DNA of 31,271 nucleotides from Nemertoderma westbladi (lineage: Eukaryota > Xenacoelomorpha > Nemertodermatida > Nemertodermatidae): positions 1 to 31,271 of the forward strand of contig JAUCBJ010000374.1 in NCBI GenBank assembly GCA_032718475.1. The letters are read 5' to 3'. The notes under the pieces were generated by a model. That model was not told the origin of the DNA. It did not search any database and saw nothing but the letters and a program-made list of their open reading frames with translations. Positions within the stretch are counted from its first letter, which is position 1, and every line of letters starts with the position of its first letter. This document shows, piece after piece, positions 10,280 through 19,889 of the stretch. Made by a program: the position numbers and the translations under genes.

Positions 10280-10682
10280 GGGTGACTACAAAACAAAGAC
10301 CCAATTATAAAGACCTGCATAATCTTGTTACATGTGTTAACTTTCGTTAATTGTTTTGAATCCCCCGTCACGCCTCTGTAACTTGCTCCTTTACTAACCT
10401 GCTCCTTTAAATAGCAATGGTACATAACGCTCATTGTGACCTGTACAAAACAAAGAGGTAAAGTCGCGTTACGTCCCAAAGAGCGTTAGGTTCCAAAGAG
10501 CTTTAGGTCCCATTGCCAGAGAGCGTGAGGTCACATTGCCATTTAAAGGAGCAGGTTAGTAAAGAAGCAGGTTACAGAGGCGTGTTGGGGAGCCAAAACA
10601 ATAAACGAGAGTTAACACATGTGTTTTGTATTTGTACAGGTCTTTATTATTTGGGTCGTTGGTCTTTGTTTTGTAGTCACCC
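10280..10682. mobile_element. 403-bp Mutator-like non-autonomous element with 9-bp target duplication
   Basis: Inverted termini GGGTGACTACAAAACAAAGA (from 10280) and its complement ending at 10682 belong to long arms of nearly 200 bp around a centre near 10480. The element is flanked by identical 9-bp direct repeats GACACTGCG (10271-10279 and 10683-10691). Long terminal inverted repeats plus a 9-bp duplication are the hallmarks of the Mutator superfamily. Each arm contains one copy of the dispersed CAGGTTAC ... CAATAAAC module. There is no transposase. Open frames across it are by-products. Confidence 0.8.
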
Positions 10683-10691
10683 GACACTGCG

Positions 10692-11442
10692 GTGTTGCGT
10701 GGGGGCCACCAATCCACCCACCCACACTCAACTCCCAACTTCCTGGACACTAGGATACTGAGTGAAAGCGTCTGAAACTACTACAGGAACTCCATGACAT
10801 ACTATGGGCTAGCGACTAGGGACTGGCGCCCTTGAACATGTAAACTGTAGTACCTACTGTACCACCTACCTTAAAGTGACCTGTGGGACCAGCCCATTAT
10901 TAGTGAGGTCGGCATTTCTCTTTATCCTGCCGCTCTCTTTGTATTACAATAGCATACAGCTAACCAATGGCAATGGTCTACCCCCAGTGCGGGAAAGACA
11001 AGCTGGCTACCATTGAAATGAATAGGGGAAGGATAATATGGTGTGTTCGTGTTCCCATCCTAATGTCTGTCGTCTTGGCTCAGCTAAGCTTAAACAGAGC
11101 CACAGCCTACAATAGAGCTTTACCTAAATACACTTCCAGTGAGCCAAGCAGTAGTGGCGGGTTAGCTCCAAAATGCCCATGTAGGATTTCTTCGAAAAAG
11201 GACCAATTGGTTGAGTTACGAGTTACAGTGAAAAAGTATTCATGATTAGATTTTGCTTTGAACAGGAGAAACAGTACCTTCTTGTATAGTTCATATGTGT
11301 ACCTGTGTTAATTATTAGCGTTGGGCTTATTTCTATGTATAATGTCTGTATTCTATTTATGTCACGTGAAAACATGCAAGGCCACTAGCGTCCAGTTTAA
11401 AAAAATGAAAACAGGATTCACATTCCGAATTATCTACTAATT
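10692..11442. other. Interior of the TA-flanked element, no gene recognised
   Basis: An open frame of 92 codons starts at 10967, but its translation matches no family I know and has no supporting context. I do not call it a gene. Confidence 0.35.
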
Positions 11443-11463
11443 CCCCCCCCCCCCCCCCCCCCC
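11443..11463. repeat. Poly(C) tract, 21 C
   Basis: An uninterrupted run of C is followed by ATGCACACTCACC. It shares no flanking sequence with the other C/G tracts. Confidence 0.95.
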
Positions 11464-11842
11464 ATGCACACTCACCATATAGGCCCAAGTATGATTCACA
11501 CATGACCTTACATAGCCATCACACCTCTCCTGAGCCACGGTAAATAATATTAAATCCAGCGAACTTCTAATTAACTCCAGCGAAATTAATTATCAATATT
11601 TTAATTATATTCAACGCAGATACACAGATAAAACACAATAATTATTTATTAGATGGGAAAAAAGTTAAAATGTTTTCACTATTAATTCTCGAGGCATTAT
11701 ATTTACCGTGTGCGAGCGAGGTTAATAAAGGGTCAAGAAAATATTGAAAATAAAAATGTTCTATGTTTACCTTACAAAATGAAAAATAAACGTGCGAAGT
11801 ATAATACAGTAGTGTCCCTACTCGAACGGAACGGAACCGTCC

Positions 11843-11867
11843 GGGGGGGGGGGGGGGGGGGGGGGGG
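11843..11867. repeat. Poly(G) tract, 25 G
   Basis: An uninterrupted run of 25 G follows GAACGGAACGGAACCGTCC. It lies 380 bp from a C run of similar length on the same strand, so the two could in principle pair. Confidence 0.95.
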
Positions 11868-12337
11868 TGTTGGGGAGGGAATGTCCGGAAATCGAAGCCT
11901 TTTTCTATCTGCCAACATCCTGGGCTTTACTTACACTCAGCCTCTATTCACTGGCTGTGATTGACAAGCCAACTTGCCTCAGAAGTTCCTTTCATGAATG
12001 CCGCAATTTATATTTGGCCATTTTGGTCGTTTTGGCCGCCAAAATGACCAAGTTAATGTTTATTGGGATTGGGACTGTACTGTGTTTCATTAAGCATATA
12101 AAACTACTTATAATGATCTAATGCAAATAAGTCATACTGTCATACATTCAAAGTTTCACTGTCAAAGTTTCAAAGTCTCAATTACACTCAAACTATAATT
12201 TGCCAATTAGCTACTGTAATTCATTGCAATGTATTGGTGGTGGGATCTAAGTTCGCTTCCCTTCAAGTGTGATAATATTTACAGTAAGGTCTGCTGGCCT
12301 ATGGGCGAATGACATTTCACATTAACACAGCTACGGT

Positions 12338-12495
12338 ACAGCAATATATGCAACGTGGGATCTAAGTTCCTATGGGGAGGATCTAAGTTCGTATGGAAAG
12401 GATCTAAGTTCGTATGGGAAGGATCTAAGTTCGTATGGGAAGGATCTATGTTCACCCAAGATCTAAGTTCGTTTCGTTCAGGATCCTAAGGTGCT
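12338..12495. repeat. GGATCTAAGTTCGTATGGGA tandem array, right inverted copy
   Basis: Five to six units of about 20 bp, GGATCTAAGTTCGTATGGGA and variants, run in the inverted orientation relative to 9508-9648. Both arrays end outward with the same GAACTTAGATC plus AACG-like sequence. With the 9.5-kb array they bracket the TA-flanked element. Confidence 0.85.
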
Positions 12496-12509
12496 CTAGG
12501 ATCTAAAGC

Positions 12510-13170
12510 CGGGGGAACCCTATTTCGTTAGTGTTTGTTGTAGGCCTCTACGTCAGTACTGCAGTTTGTACCGTACCCCCAGGCCCCAGCCAGCCAGCCC
12601 CCACGGATACCGACAATTTTCCTTAGAGCATTGGCATAAGCCAGCCCCTACACTACGTCAGTACTGCAGTACGTGCTACGTAGAACAGTAGAACCTGTAG
12701 AACGCACTCGGGCACTACAGCACTAGCAGTCTGCCTACTGCACTATACTACTATACCGGTACAGCTGTATACTGCAACTATAATTTATACCTATGACCTA
12801 CATACTGACTGATTACTGGATTTCGCGTAGGCCTAATGCTGTAATGTTTTTATAGTAGGCCTATACCTACTGCTATATCTTACACCTACAGTCTTATCCA
12901 CTTCAGCACTTAACACTGTGTATCTGACTGTCTGAGCAGACTTTATGAGCAGACTTTACTGCTTTACAGTTCAGCAGTTTCAGAATTTAGATGATTCAAC
13001 TGTTAAATAATACCAGTACCGTTCTGGCAGTCTGGTGCTGGTCTGCCATCTGCCTGTCTGCCATTCAGACATACCACTCATTCCCACAACCACACACCCG
13101 CACCCAGATCACAAATAGACCTCGCACGCTAGCACTCTAGCAGCCTAGTACTGTGGCTGTGTGGCCTAGT
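12510..13170. other. Unrecognised sequence rich in GTACTG/CAGTAC and TACCGGTA words
   Basis: No gene is recognised. The stretch is dense in palindromic words (CAGTACTGCAGT, TACCGGTA, TAGGCCTA) and CTGTCTG/CTGACTG motifs, similar in style to the interiors of the hAT-like elements at 13893 and 21076. Confidence 0.4.
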
Positions 13171-13233
13171 TACCGGTCAGCCGTCAGCCGGTACCGGCAG
13201 ACCGGTAGTTCCCAAACGCAAACAGCCAAAGCT
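13171..13233. repeat. Left copy of a flanking direct repeat, probable retrotransposon target duplication
   Basis: TACCGGTCAGCCGTCAGCC, then GGTACCGG, TAGTTCCCAAAC and AGCCAAAGCTA occur here and again at 23949-23998. The left copy has an extra CAGACCGG and GCA. The two copies bracket the split retrotransposon, as expected of a long non-LTR target-site duplication. Confidence 0.6.
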
Positions 13234-13688
13234 AGTGGAGTAGATGGCAGATGGTGTTCCCCCTGAGGTCTTTAAAATACCTGAGTGTTTAAAGCTCATC
13301 TATCCCATCATAGTAGACATGTACCGAACAACAAGAGTCCCACAAGAAATGAAAACAAATAAGTTGGTGCCAGTTCCCAAGAAGGGCAACCTAACACTCT
13401 ATGGTTCTTTTCGGGGAATCTCATTGATCTCGATTGCTGCAAAGCTATACAATAGGATTCTATTAAATCGCATCAGGGATCCCATTGAGAGACTGCTCCG
13501 TGGAAATCAGAATGGGTTCCGTAAAGGTCGTGGGACCATGGAGGGAGCCCATTTTGGCACTTAGACTGTTAGAAGGCTGGAAGGATAATTGAAGAATTAA
13601 CAAAAAAGAAAGACAGACAACTGGCTGTTACCTTTGTTGACTTCTTCAAGGCCTTTGATTCAGCTCACGTATGTTCAGCATACTTTCA
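13226..13688 (+). pseudogene. Non-LTR retrotransposon reverse transcriptase, N-terminal half (split)
   Basis: The frame from 13244 reads PPEVFKIPECLKLIYPII, then PKKGNLTLYGSFRGISLIS and LYNRILLNRI, then NQNGFRKGRGT. These are the fingers region and early motifs of a LINE-type RT. After a stop at 13562-13564 and frame changes, FVDFFKAFDS (about 13630-13662) gives motif A with its first catalytic Asp. The start of the domain (AKASGVDG) carries a 7-bp duplication of CAGATGG that shifts the frame. The copy is 5'-truncated. It stops at 13688, where a 9.1-kb element is inserted; the rest resumes at 22798. It is non-functional. The exact LINE clade is not assigned. Confidence 0.9.
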
Positions 13689-13892
13689 GGGTCATTCCAT
13701 GCTAATTCGACCAATCGGTGTGGCAAGGGTCGGAAATTTTTGACGAAATTTTAACCACTTATCAATTCTAGTGAAAAAACGATGTGGTGAAAATTTCAGC
13801 CGATTTGGTTTAGCCATTCTCGAAATATTGATGTTTTAAATTTGGCGAAATTCCAAAAACCAGTGAAGTACATTATTTGAAGTGGTGTCTAC

Positions 13893-14644
13893 TAGGGCTC
13901 GATCGGAGCTCCGGCCTCCGGCTCCGGCCATTTTGGCTCCTCCGGCTCCTGCTCCGGCTCCGGTAAAAATATTGCCGGAGTTAATTTTTTAATAAAGTAT
14001 TATATTTCGTACATTTCTGCATTTATTATAATCTGAACAATTATTTATACTATAACTACTGTAGTACAGCTTCAATATCAAGCATAATACTGCAGTATTT
14101 ACTTAAAGTTAATGACTGACTGACTGTACTGGTACAGTGGTACTGGACAGCTGGCTGACTAGCAGACTATAACAGACAGACAGATAGGCCATACTGTAAA
14201 AAATTGTAAATGCTGTACAGCTATAACAGTACCACTGCAGCCATTTACTGCTGTCATGCCAGCATACTGTACTGCAGTACTGGTACACGTTTGGTAGGCT
14301 ACCTACAGACCTACAGTACACACCTCTACCACAGTTAGACAGTTAGTGAGTTAGGTACTGTAGGTAATTTTTAGCCGTCAGCATCAGGCCGTCTGTCCGT
14401 GATAAATTAATTACTTATATTTTAAATTGAAAATTCGTAAATCTATAAATTACCTATGAAATTAATTAGACCTACAGCTGTACAGTATGATTGATTATGA
14501 GCGATTGGCGAACGATAACCATACTTTATTTTTTTTTAATAAATAATTAAATTTTTGAAAAACTCCTGCTCCGGCTCCGGCCAAATTGTCCAACTCCGGC
14601 TCCTGCTCCGGCTCCGGCCAAATCCCAACTCCGATCGAGCCCTA
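13893..14644 (+). mobile_element. hAT-like non-autonomous element 1 (752 bp), TSD GTGTCTAC
   Basis: Termini TAGGGCTCGATCGGAG and complement are flanked by an identical 8-bp duplication GTGTCTAC (13885-13892, 14645-14652), the hAT signature. Both ends carry several CTCCGGCTCCGG subterminal repeats, GC-rich against an AT-rich interior; hAT transposases bind subterminal repeats of this kind. The opposite arm of the host element (about 22590) shows the uninterrupted site, confirming a simple insertion. There is no transposase ORF. Confidence 0.92.
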
Positions 14645-14734
14645 GTGTCTACAGTTGATCTGATTATCAGTTTAATGTTAATTGTATGTGATTCTAAATA
14701 AACGATGCCTGAACTTCAATATTTTTATTACTAA

Positions 14735-14935
14735 ATGAATAAACTATTAATCAGAAAGTTGTCAGACGATTTCAAAGTTGCCTCGAAAATGCGAATTTTT
14801 GAAAAATGTCCACATTTGAGACCTCAGTACATTAGTCTGACAACTAGTTTATCTGTTATTTTAGTTTTCCCGGTTAGAGTGACTCATACTGATTCGAATC
14901 ATATAACTTTAGTAGGTAAACTGATAATCAGATAG
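14735..14935 (+). other. 66-codon open frame in left arm of the 9.1-kb element
   Basis: The frame begins MNKLLIRKLSDDFKVASK and matches nothing I recognise. A near-identical frame lies in the opposite arm (22307-22507, minus strand), with three amino-acid differences (Arg/Gly, Thr/Ile, Thr/Asn). Since the arms are themselves highly similar, this is not evidence of selection. A 16-bp inverted repeat, TCTGATTATCAGTTTA (14659-14674) and its complement (14917-14932), brackets the frame and overlaps its end. Confidence 0.25.
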
Positions 14936-16046
14936 TCTGTATGACTGAATATCTGGGTGAAGAATCTGAAAAATGTCAAAAAATGCAATATTGGAGGCTC
15001 TGGTGGAGAGCTCTGATTAAAGCTATGTTCATGAGCTTTTTTACCTGACATCTTTGACACAAAATGAGCGCCATGTCAAAATTAGAAGAGTAAACTAGAT
15101 GTTCTAGAGTGTGTATGACTCATTTTAAAATTCTCATAAATTAAAATTTTAAATGGTCCTCAAGGTGGTCTGACAATTAGTTTTTTGATAAAAATACATT
15201 TTTTCAAACGATATCCAGGCAGAAGCCTATATTTCAAAATTTAAAGCAAAAACGAACAGTCAGACCCATTATCTGACCTACTATTGAATTATTTCGAGTA
15301 AGTATCTGATCACGTGATGCTCGAATTCTCGCTCGCTCGATATAAATCGATGTTATCCAACTATTATTATAATATAACAGTATAACAATACATTAATACG
15401 AAATATAAATCAAAACAGCCAGACAAACAAAATATAATTCGTTTTTGATGTTAAGTAATAGTAGGCCAAATAATAATTAAAATTAATTAAAAATGCCGCA
15501 ATACGGCAAGTTTTGGTAAACGGATACATTTTTCAAACGATGTAATAATGACAAAAATACGTCGTAATATAAAACAACAACAGCCAGACACATATATTAT
15601 TAGTTCGGATTAGTATAAGAAATTAATTAGGCCCCTAGTATAAAAATCACAGCTGCTCATTGGCCCAGAGCCGAATGCCTGTATGATGAGGCCTACTCTA
15701 CTATGCTAAGTTAAGTGGGGTACCGGTATCACAATAAAAAAATATTAAATTCGAATAGTCAGTCGGTGAGAAGTCAAAAATTGGACTTGAGTCCAAAATT
15801 GGACTTCGACTCCAGTTCAAGTCCAAAATTGGACTTCTGTGAGTCCAATATTGGACTTCAAATCAGCCAATTGTTCCAGGGCCTTCGGTAATTGGATCGG
15901 GCGGGATTTTTTTCTTTTAATCGAAAATATATCAAAAAATAAGAGTTTTGAACAGGGGGGCCTGAAATTCACCAGGGGGAACTTTTTTTATAAGGCTTTG
16001 AATTTTTACAAAAAGTCCAATATTGGACTTTAAGTCCAATTTTGGA

Positions 16047-16724
16047 CGCGACATTGAGAATCTAACTTAAATGTACATGAAGCATAACAGATGAGAGACA
16101 GCCAGACAGCTATTAAGTTATGGAAAGTTACCTTTGCAGCTCTGTATGTATCTTCAGTGTAACTGTACTTAGAATATAATGGTACATTCTAGCATTCTAG
16201 GTACTTTACTTTTAGCATATTGTTTAGTTTGCATTCATGTTATGTCTAACCTTACAGCCTTATGTACCCAGGACTTTAGAGTCTTTTGGACTAGATTAGA
16301 TTATGCTCCAAGAAATATTTAATTACAAATTATATTTGGTGGAAACTTGTAGCAATACCAGGTTTGCCATCTGCAGCTGCTGCTAAGGCTAACTACAGTA
16401 CACGCTACGATTTCGTCTAAGCTTATGGGAGCCCTATCAGAAATAAATACTACAAAGTAGATGCTACCACCATCTCTTCTAATTTTTCCATACAACAGGG
16501 GGGTATTTTAAAACGGCTGGATAATGAAACGGGATTAACTGATTAACGTGTTGGGGTCTCCACATAATAAGTAGCCTACAGAAGTAACACACGTCATAAA
16601 CCAATTGAGGGAAAGGAACAGGTTACAGACAGACAGAGGCAGGCTTTTCTAACTAAAACAATAAACGGCCACTTGTGACTTTACCAATTGAGGGAGCCCT
16701 ATCACCACATACTACTAACTACAA
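16047..16724. other. Interior of the TAG-flanked element, one dispersed module
   Basis: No ORF of note is present. A good copy of the dispersed module (CCAATTGAGGGAAAGGAACA, then GGTTAC, then CTAACTAAAACAATAAACGG) lies at 16600-16668, and a partial CCAATTGAGGGA restart lies at 16684. Confidence 0.5.
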
Positions 16725-17126
16725 TCCAGCAATCGGCATGCAGCATGCTGCATTGCAGCTGCATTATATGTATAGGCCCTATTAAGAATGTTGTGCCGGC
16801 TTATTGACAGAAGTGCGCCTCCATAACTCCCTTACACTCTTACAGCCTTATCACCCATGACATTTGCTAGATCATCCGCATCTTCAAGGCCAGTGTCCTT
16901 TGAGACAGTAAGAAAGACTAAAGATGCGTCTCAAGAAAGTCATGGGCTGTCCACCATGCTTATTTACTCCATGAGGTGCACTGGCTGGTCCTCATGGCGA
17001 AAGCAATGTCCTGCAAAGCGGAGGCGGCTTTTTGTTCTAGTGTCAAACTTGGGGGAACAAATGAGACACCTCCAACACCAATGTTATAGTGTGTGGTTGG
17101 AGATGTGTGCATTGTACGTGACACAG
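16725..17126 (-). pseudogene. Non-LTR retrotransposon 3' fragment, antisense
   Basis: This is the reverse complement of 23600-23935 with moderate divergence. Shared blocks include CCTCCGCTTTGCAGGACATT, GGACAGCC and GCATGCCGAT. It covers the C-terminal zone of the RT polyprotein (equivalent to LRFAGHCFRREDQP) and the 3' end of the same family as the split RT relic. The plus-strand open frame at 16857-17129 is its antisense. The 5' limit is near 17126, so the copy is heavily 5'-truncated. Confidence 0.8.
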
Positions 17127-17358
17127 TGAACCCAATCAAAACAATTAGTCAATAAACATTAACTCAATAACATAATAGGTTACCGGTACAGTTTCAGTAG
17201 TCTTATTTTTGCCATACGAAAATACCACAGGTGGGTATGTATGAACTATACAGCTATAACTCAACTACCGCTACTGCGGTATACACCACTAAGGCAGTAA
17301 GGCTACCGCAAAGCCATACCACTACCGCAAAAAGTAACTACTGATGTCTGACTGTACG

Positions 17359-18163
17359 CAGGGCTGGCAAAGTAGGTTTTTGTAAACCTAGGTTTTTGTA
17401 GGTTTTTGTCAAAAACCTAAAATTTGAAAAAAGCCTAAAACTAGGTTTTTAGGTTTTTGATTTTTCATCTTTAATTTGCCTTTTAATTTCATTTGTACTG
17501 TCAGACTGTACACTCAAAACAACTGAACAAGTCAACTTGTATCTGTGCATTGTCAGCTGATGAGTTCCAGTCCAGTCCAGTTGTCTTGTCACTACTGACT
17601 GACATGACAAGCTGACTGATGCAAGTTAGCTGATGCAAGTTAGCAGTCAGATGGTCCGGTACCGGCTGACCGGTGACTCAACTACCTGACTACAGACCTA
17701 CATCCTGACGTATGTAGTACTGACTGAACTAATACAGTAATAGTGTAATAAATAGTTGCACCTACTGTCTGAATTTAAGACTGTATTGCTGTGTAAGCCT
17801 ACTTCAGTACTTTCAGACTTTGTACAGGTTTATATAATTGTAACTAATATGACAATGAAACCTGACGGACTCATTCTTTCAAACAATTTTGTATCATAGC
17901 TGTCATAGTGTATCTATAAAATATAATCTTGACCAGTTGACCAAATGTGGCCCCATATAATTTATCTAATCATTTACCTACTAGGTCAATCTAATCAATC
18001 AATATACAAATACAGAAATACTACAAAAACCTAGCGAAATACTACAAAAACCTAGCGAAAACCTTCAAAAACCGGCAAAAACCTTCCAAAAACCTACAAA
18101 AACCTTGCAAAAACCTAAAACCTAAAAATTTTTCTGAAAAACCTATGGTTTTTGCCAGCCCTG
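17359..18163 (+). mobile_element. hAT-like non-autonomous element 3 (805 bp), TSD ACTGTACG
   Basis: Termini CAGGGCTGGCAAA and TTTGCCAGCCCTG are flanked by identical 8-bp repeats ACTGTACG (17351-17358, 18164-18171). Subterminal regions are dense in AGGTTTTTG/CAAAAACCT, in inverted orientation at the two ends. This is a different family from elements 1 and 2. There is no transposase ORF. Confidence 0.92.
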
Positions 18164-18422
18164 ACTGTACGTGTGCGATCCCTGCGCTTATAATACTTAT
18201 AATAATTAATTTGATCATTAAAATGATGTTGCATTGTAATTATGTAATATATATGTACTGATACGGGATGCAGTTTTGATTGAAATACCGATATTCAGTA
18301 TGGCAGCTTGGGTACCCTTAGAGTTGTACTAAAGTCCAATATTGGACTTTGGAGTCCAAAATTGGACTTGAAGTCTAAAATTGGACTTGAAGTCCAATTT
18401 TTGACTTCTCACCGACTGATAG

Positions 18423-18915
18423 TACAGTAGGCCTACATATAAATTTATCCGAACAGTATAAGGCCTTAATGAACTACACAATTCTCTAGTGTGACCTTCA
18501 TTTATGAACTGATCAACAGTACTGGTATATAAATTTTGGTCGGTTATTGCACAACAATACTGATAGTTTTTGTAACATGTACATATATTTTTCAATGATA
18601 TACGGTAATTAATACGGTGATAATTTACTTAACTACTCTTAAGCTGAACTAGTTTTATTGTTATATTTTTGAAAATTTGAATTTTTTATGTATTAATTAC
18701 CAGTACCGTATATCATTGAAAAATATATGTACATGTTACAAAAACTATAAACTATATATAGTATTGATAAAGTATAATATAAAACTATAAAGTATTGTTG
18801 TGCAATAACCGACCAAAATTTATATAACAGTACTGTTGATCAGTTCATAAATTAAGGTCAGACTAGAGATTTGTGTAGTTCATTAAGGCCTTAATTATTC
18901 GGATAAATTTACATG
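18423..18915. repeat. Central inverted repeat of the palindromic element
   Basis: The arms 18423-18615 and 18693-18915 are inverted copies of one another (for example TATATTTTTCAATGATATAC with its complement, and ACCGACCAAAATTTATATA). A divergent region of about 75 bp lies between them. The right arm has extra TATAAA-type duplications near 18745-18800. Confidence 0.85.
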
Positions 18916-19010
18916 TAGTGTACTATTCGAATTTAATATTTTTTTTATTGTGATACCCCACTTAACTTAGCATAGAAGAGTAGGGAGGTAGAATAAAACG
19001 TCTGTCCTTA

Positions 19011-19035
19011 TCTGATCTGATCTGATCTGATCTGA
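19011..19035. repeat. (TCTGA)5 microsatellite, left arm
   Basis: Five perfect TCTGA units follow ACGTCTGTCCTTA. The complementary (TCAGA)5 sits at 20699-20723 in the opposite arm, marking the inner limit of the inverted arms. Confidence 0.9.
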
Positions 19036-19610
19036 CAGCATCTGATCCTATAACCAATCAGGAGAAAGAGATATAATATTTACCTAACTGTCTGTTAGGT
19101 AAATAGCCAATAGCTGATTAGGGGATCACGTTTCAGGTTGCCTGTTACGTATCAGTATCATCATATGAAGTAGCAGTACAGGCATACTGGTATGCATCTA
19201 AATGCACAAAGGCATGTTATTATATATTGAAAATGCGATATAGGATGAAGGATGGCGGGTATGAAAGTTGTGTGATTGTCCCAGCAAAGATGGTGGATAG
19301 TTTCAGATATAAACAACTTTCGTAGATTTTAGTCTGTTAGTTGGTGTTGAAACATTAAACTTTTATTAAAAACAATACAGCATTTGCTGCAATATTTTTT
19401 TCGTAAATCTTTCTTGTTAATAGTTATCATTATTAATGGTTAATGTTAATTATATTAATTATAATTAATATTATTAATTAAGTACGGTAATGATTCTTAT
19501 TAATATATTACATTTAAAATATGTATGAAATTTAAGAATTTTATTAATTTTACTATTTATTAAAGAATATGGGAAGGTGGATGGGAATGTGGAAATTTAT
19601 AAACACTTAT
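19036..19610. other. Centre of the 9.1-kb element, left portion, nothing recognised
   Basis: This is AT-rich DNA, including a TTAATTATAATTAATATTAT-type stretch near 19450. I see no ORF, RNA or repeat homology. Confidence 0.35.
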
Positions 19611-19795
19611 TACCTTCCAATTGAAGGAAAAGAGCAGGTTACAGCGGCTGTAATTTCTAACCAAAACAATAAACGACGTTGTTACCTACAAATTGAGGGA
19701 AAGGAGCAGGTTACCGAGACAGGGTTTTCTAACCAAAACAATAAACGATTTTGTTACCTACCAATTGAGGGAAAGGAGAATATGTTACCGCGGCG
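19611..19795 (+). repeat. 72-bp tandem repeat, about 2.5 units (dispersed-module array)
   Basis: Units start with TACC at 19611, 19683 and 19755, a 72-bp period. Each reads CCAATTGAGGGAAAGGAGCA, GGTTAC, a variable spacer, TTTCTAACCAAAACAATAAA, CGA. The third unit is cut off after the GGTTAC-equivalent. Related single modules occur at 6481, 6545, 10337 (inverted), 10568, 16600 and 20066. Confidence 0.85.
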
Positions 19796-19889
19796 GCTTG
19801 TTTACACAGTTACACCCGTCACCTTCTTACTAACCGTCCTACTGACTGATCAATAGATAATCCCCCTCAAAAAATAAAGGACATCGCGC

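Larger units (their letters stand above)
9655..12077. mobile_element. 2.4-kb TA-flanked element with Tc1/mariner/pogo-like termini, non-autonomous
   Basis: The left end CAGTCCCAATCCCAATAAAC (9655) and the complementary right end GTTTATTGGGATTGGGACTG (ending 12077) form terminal inverted repeats of about 60-65 bp with a few mismatches. They continue into GGCGGCCAAAA and GACCAAAAT. Each end is flanked by TA (9653-9654 and 12078-12079), the duplication expected of the Tc1/mariner superfamily; CAGT-type ends fit pogo-like members. No transposase frame is visible in the interior. It holds a 22-bp minisatellite, the Mutator-like insertion at 10280-10682, a 21-C tract and a 25-G tract. Confidence 0.6.
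15759..18419. mobile_element. 2.66-kb element with TAG duplication and GTCCAATATTGGAC subterminal repeats
   Basis: Perfect 30-bp terminal inverted repeats begin TCAGTCGGTGAGAAGTC and are flanked by TAG (15756-15758, 18420-18422). The uninterrupted site can be read in the other half of the host palindrome (about 18925). Inside both ends lie multiple copies of AAGTCCAATATTGGACTT, itself a perfect 18-bp palindrome, and variants (left about 15775-16046, right about 18329-18400). The interior contains a dispersed module, an antisense retrotransposon fragment and a hAT-like element. A 3-bp duplication occurs in several superfamilies (CACTA, Harbinger, some Academ), but the ends are not diagnostic for any I know. 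No transposase is seen. Confidence 0.85.
15696..18980. mobile_element. Palindromic element in the left arm, about 620 bp before its own insertion
   Basis: The ends CTCTACTATGCTAAGTTAAG (15696) and the complementary CTTAACTTAGCATAGAAGAG (to 18980) start inverted arms. These continue through GTGGGGTACCGGTATCACAAT, AATATTAAATTCGAATAGTA, AAATTTATCCGAA, GGCCTTAATGAACTACAC and ACCGACCAAAATTTATAT to a centre near 18650. TA flanks both ends (15694-15695, 18981-18982). The opposite arm of the host lacks the element at the matching position (about 20740). TA flanks with a palindromic body suggest a Tc1/mariner-type MITE, but the boundary is ambiguous by a few bases. It is interrupted by the TAG-flanked element at 15759-18419. 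Confidence 0.75.

Noticed and set aside
10967-11245. 92-codon plus-strand ORF
   Set aside because: It has no recognisable similarity, lies inside a transposon-like element and has no supporting signals.
16857-17129. Plus-strand ORF of 90 codons
   Set aside because: It is antisense to a retrotransposon 3' fragment that is homologous to 23600-23935.
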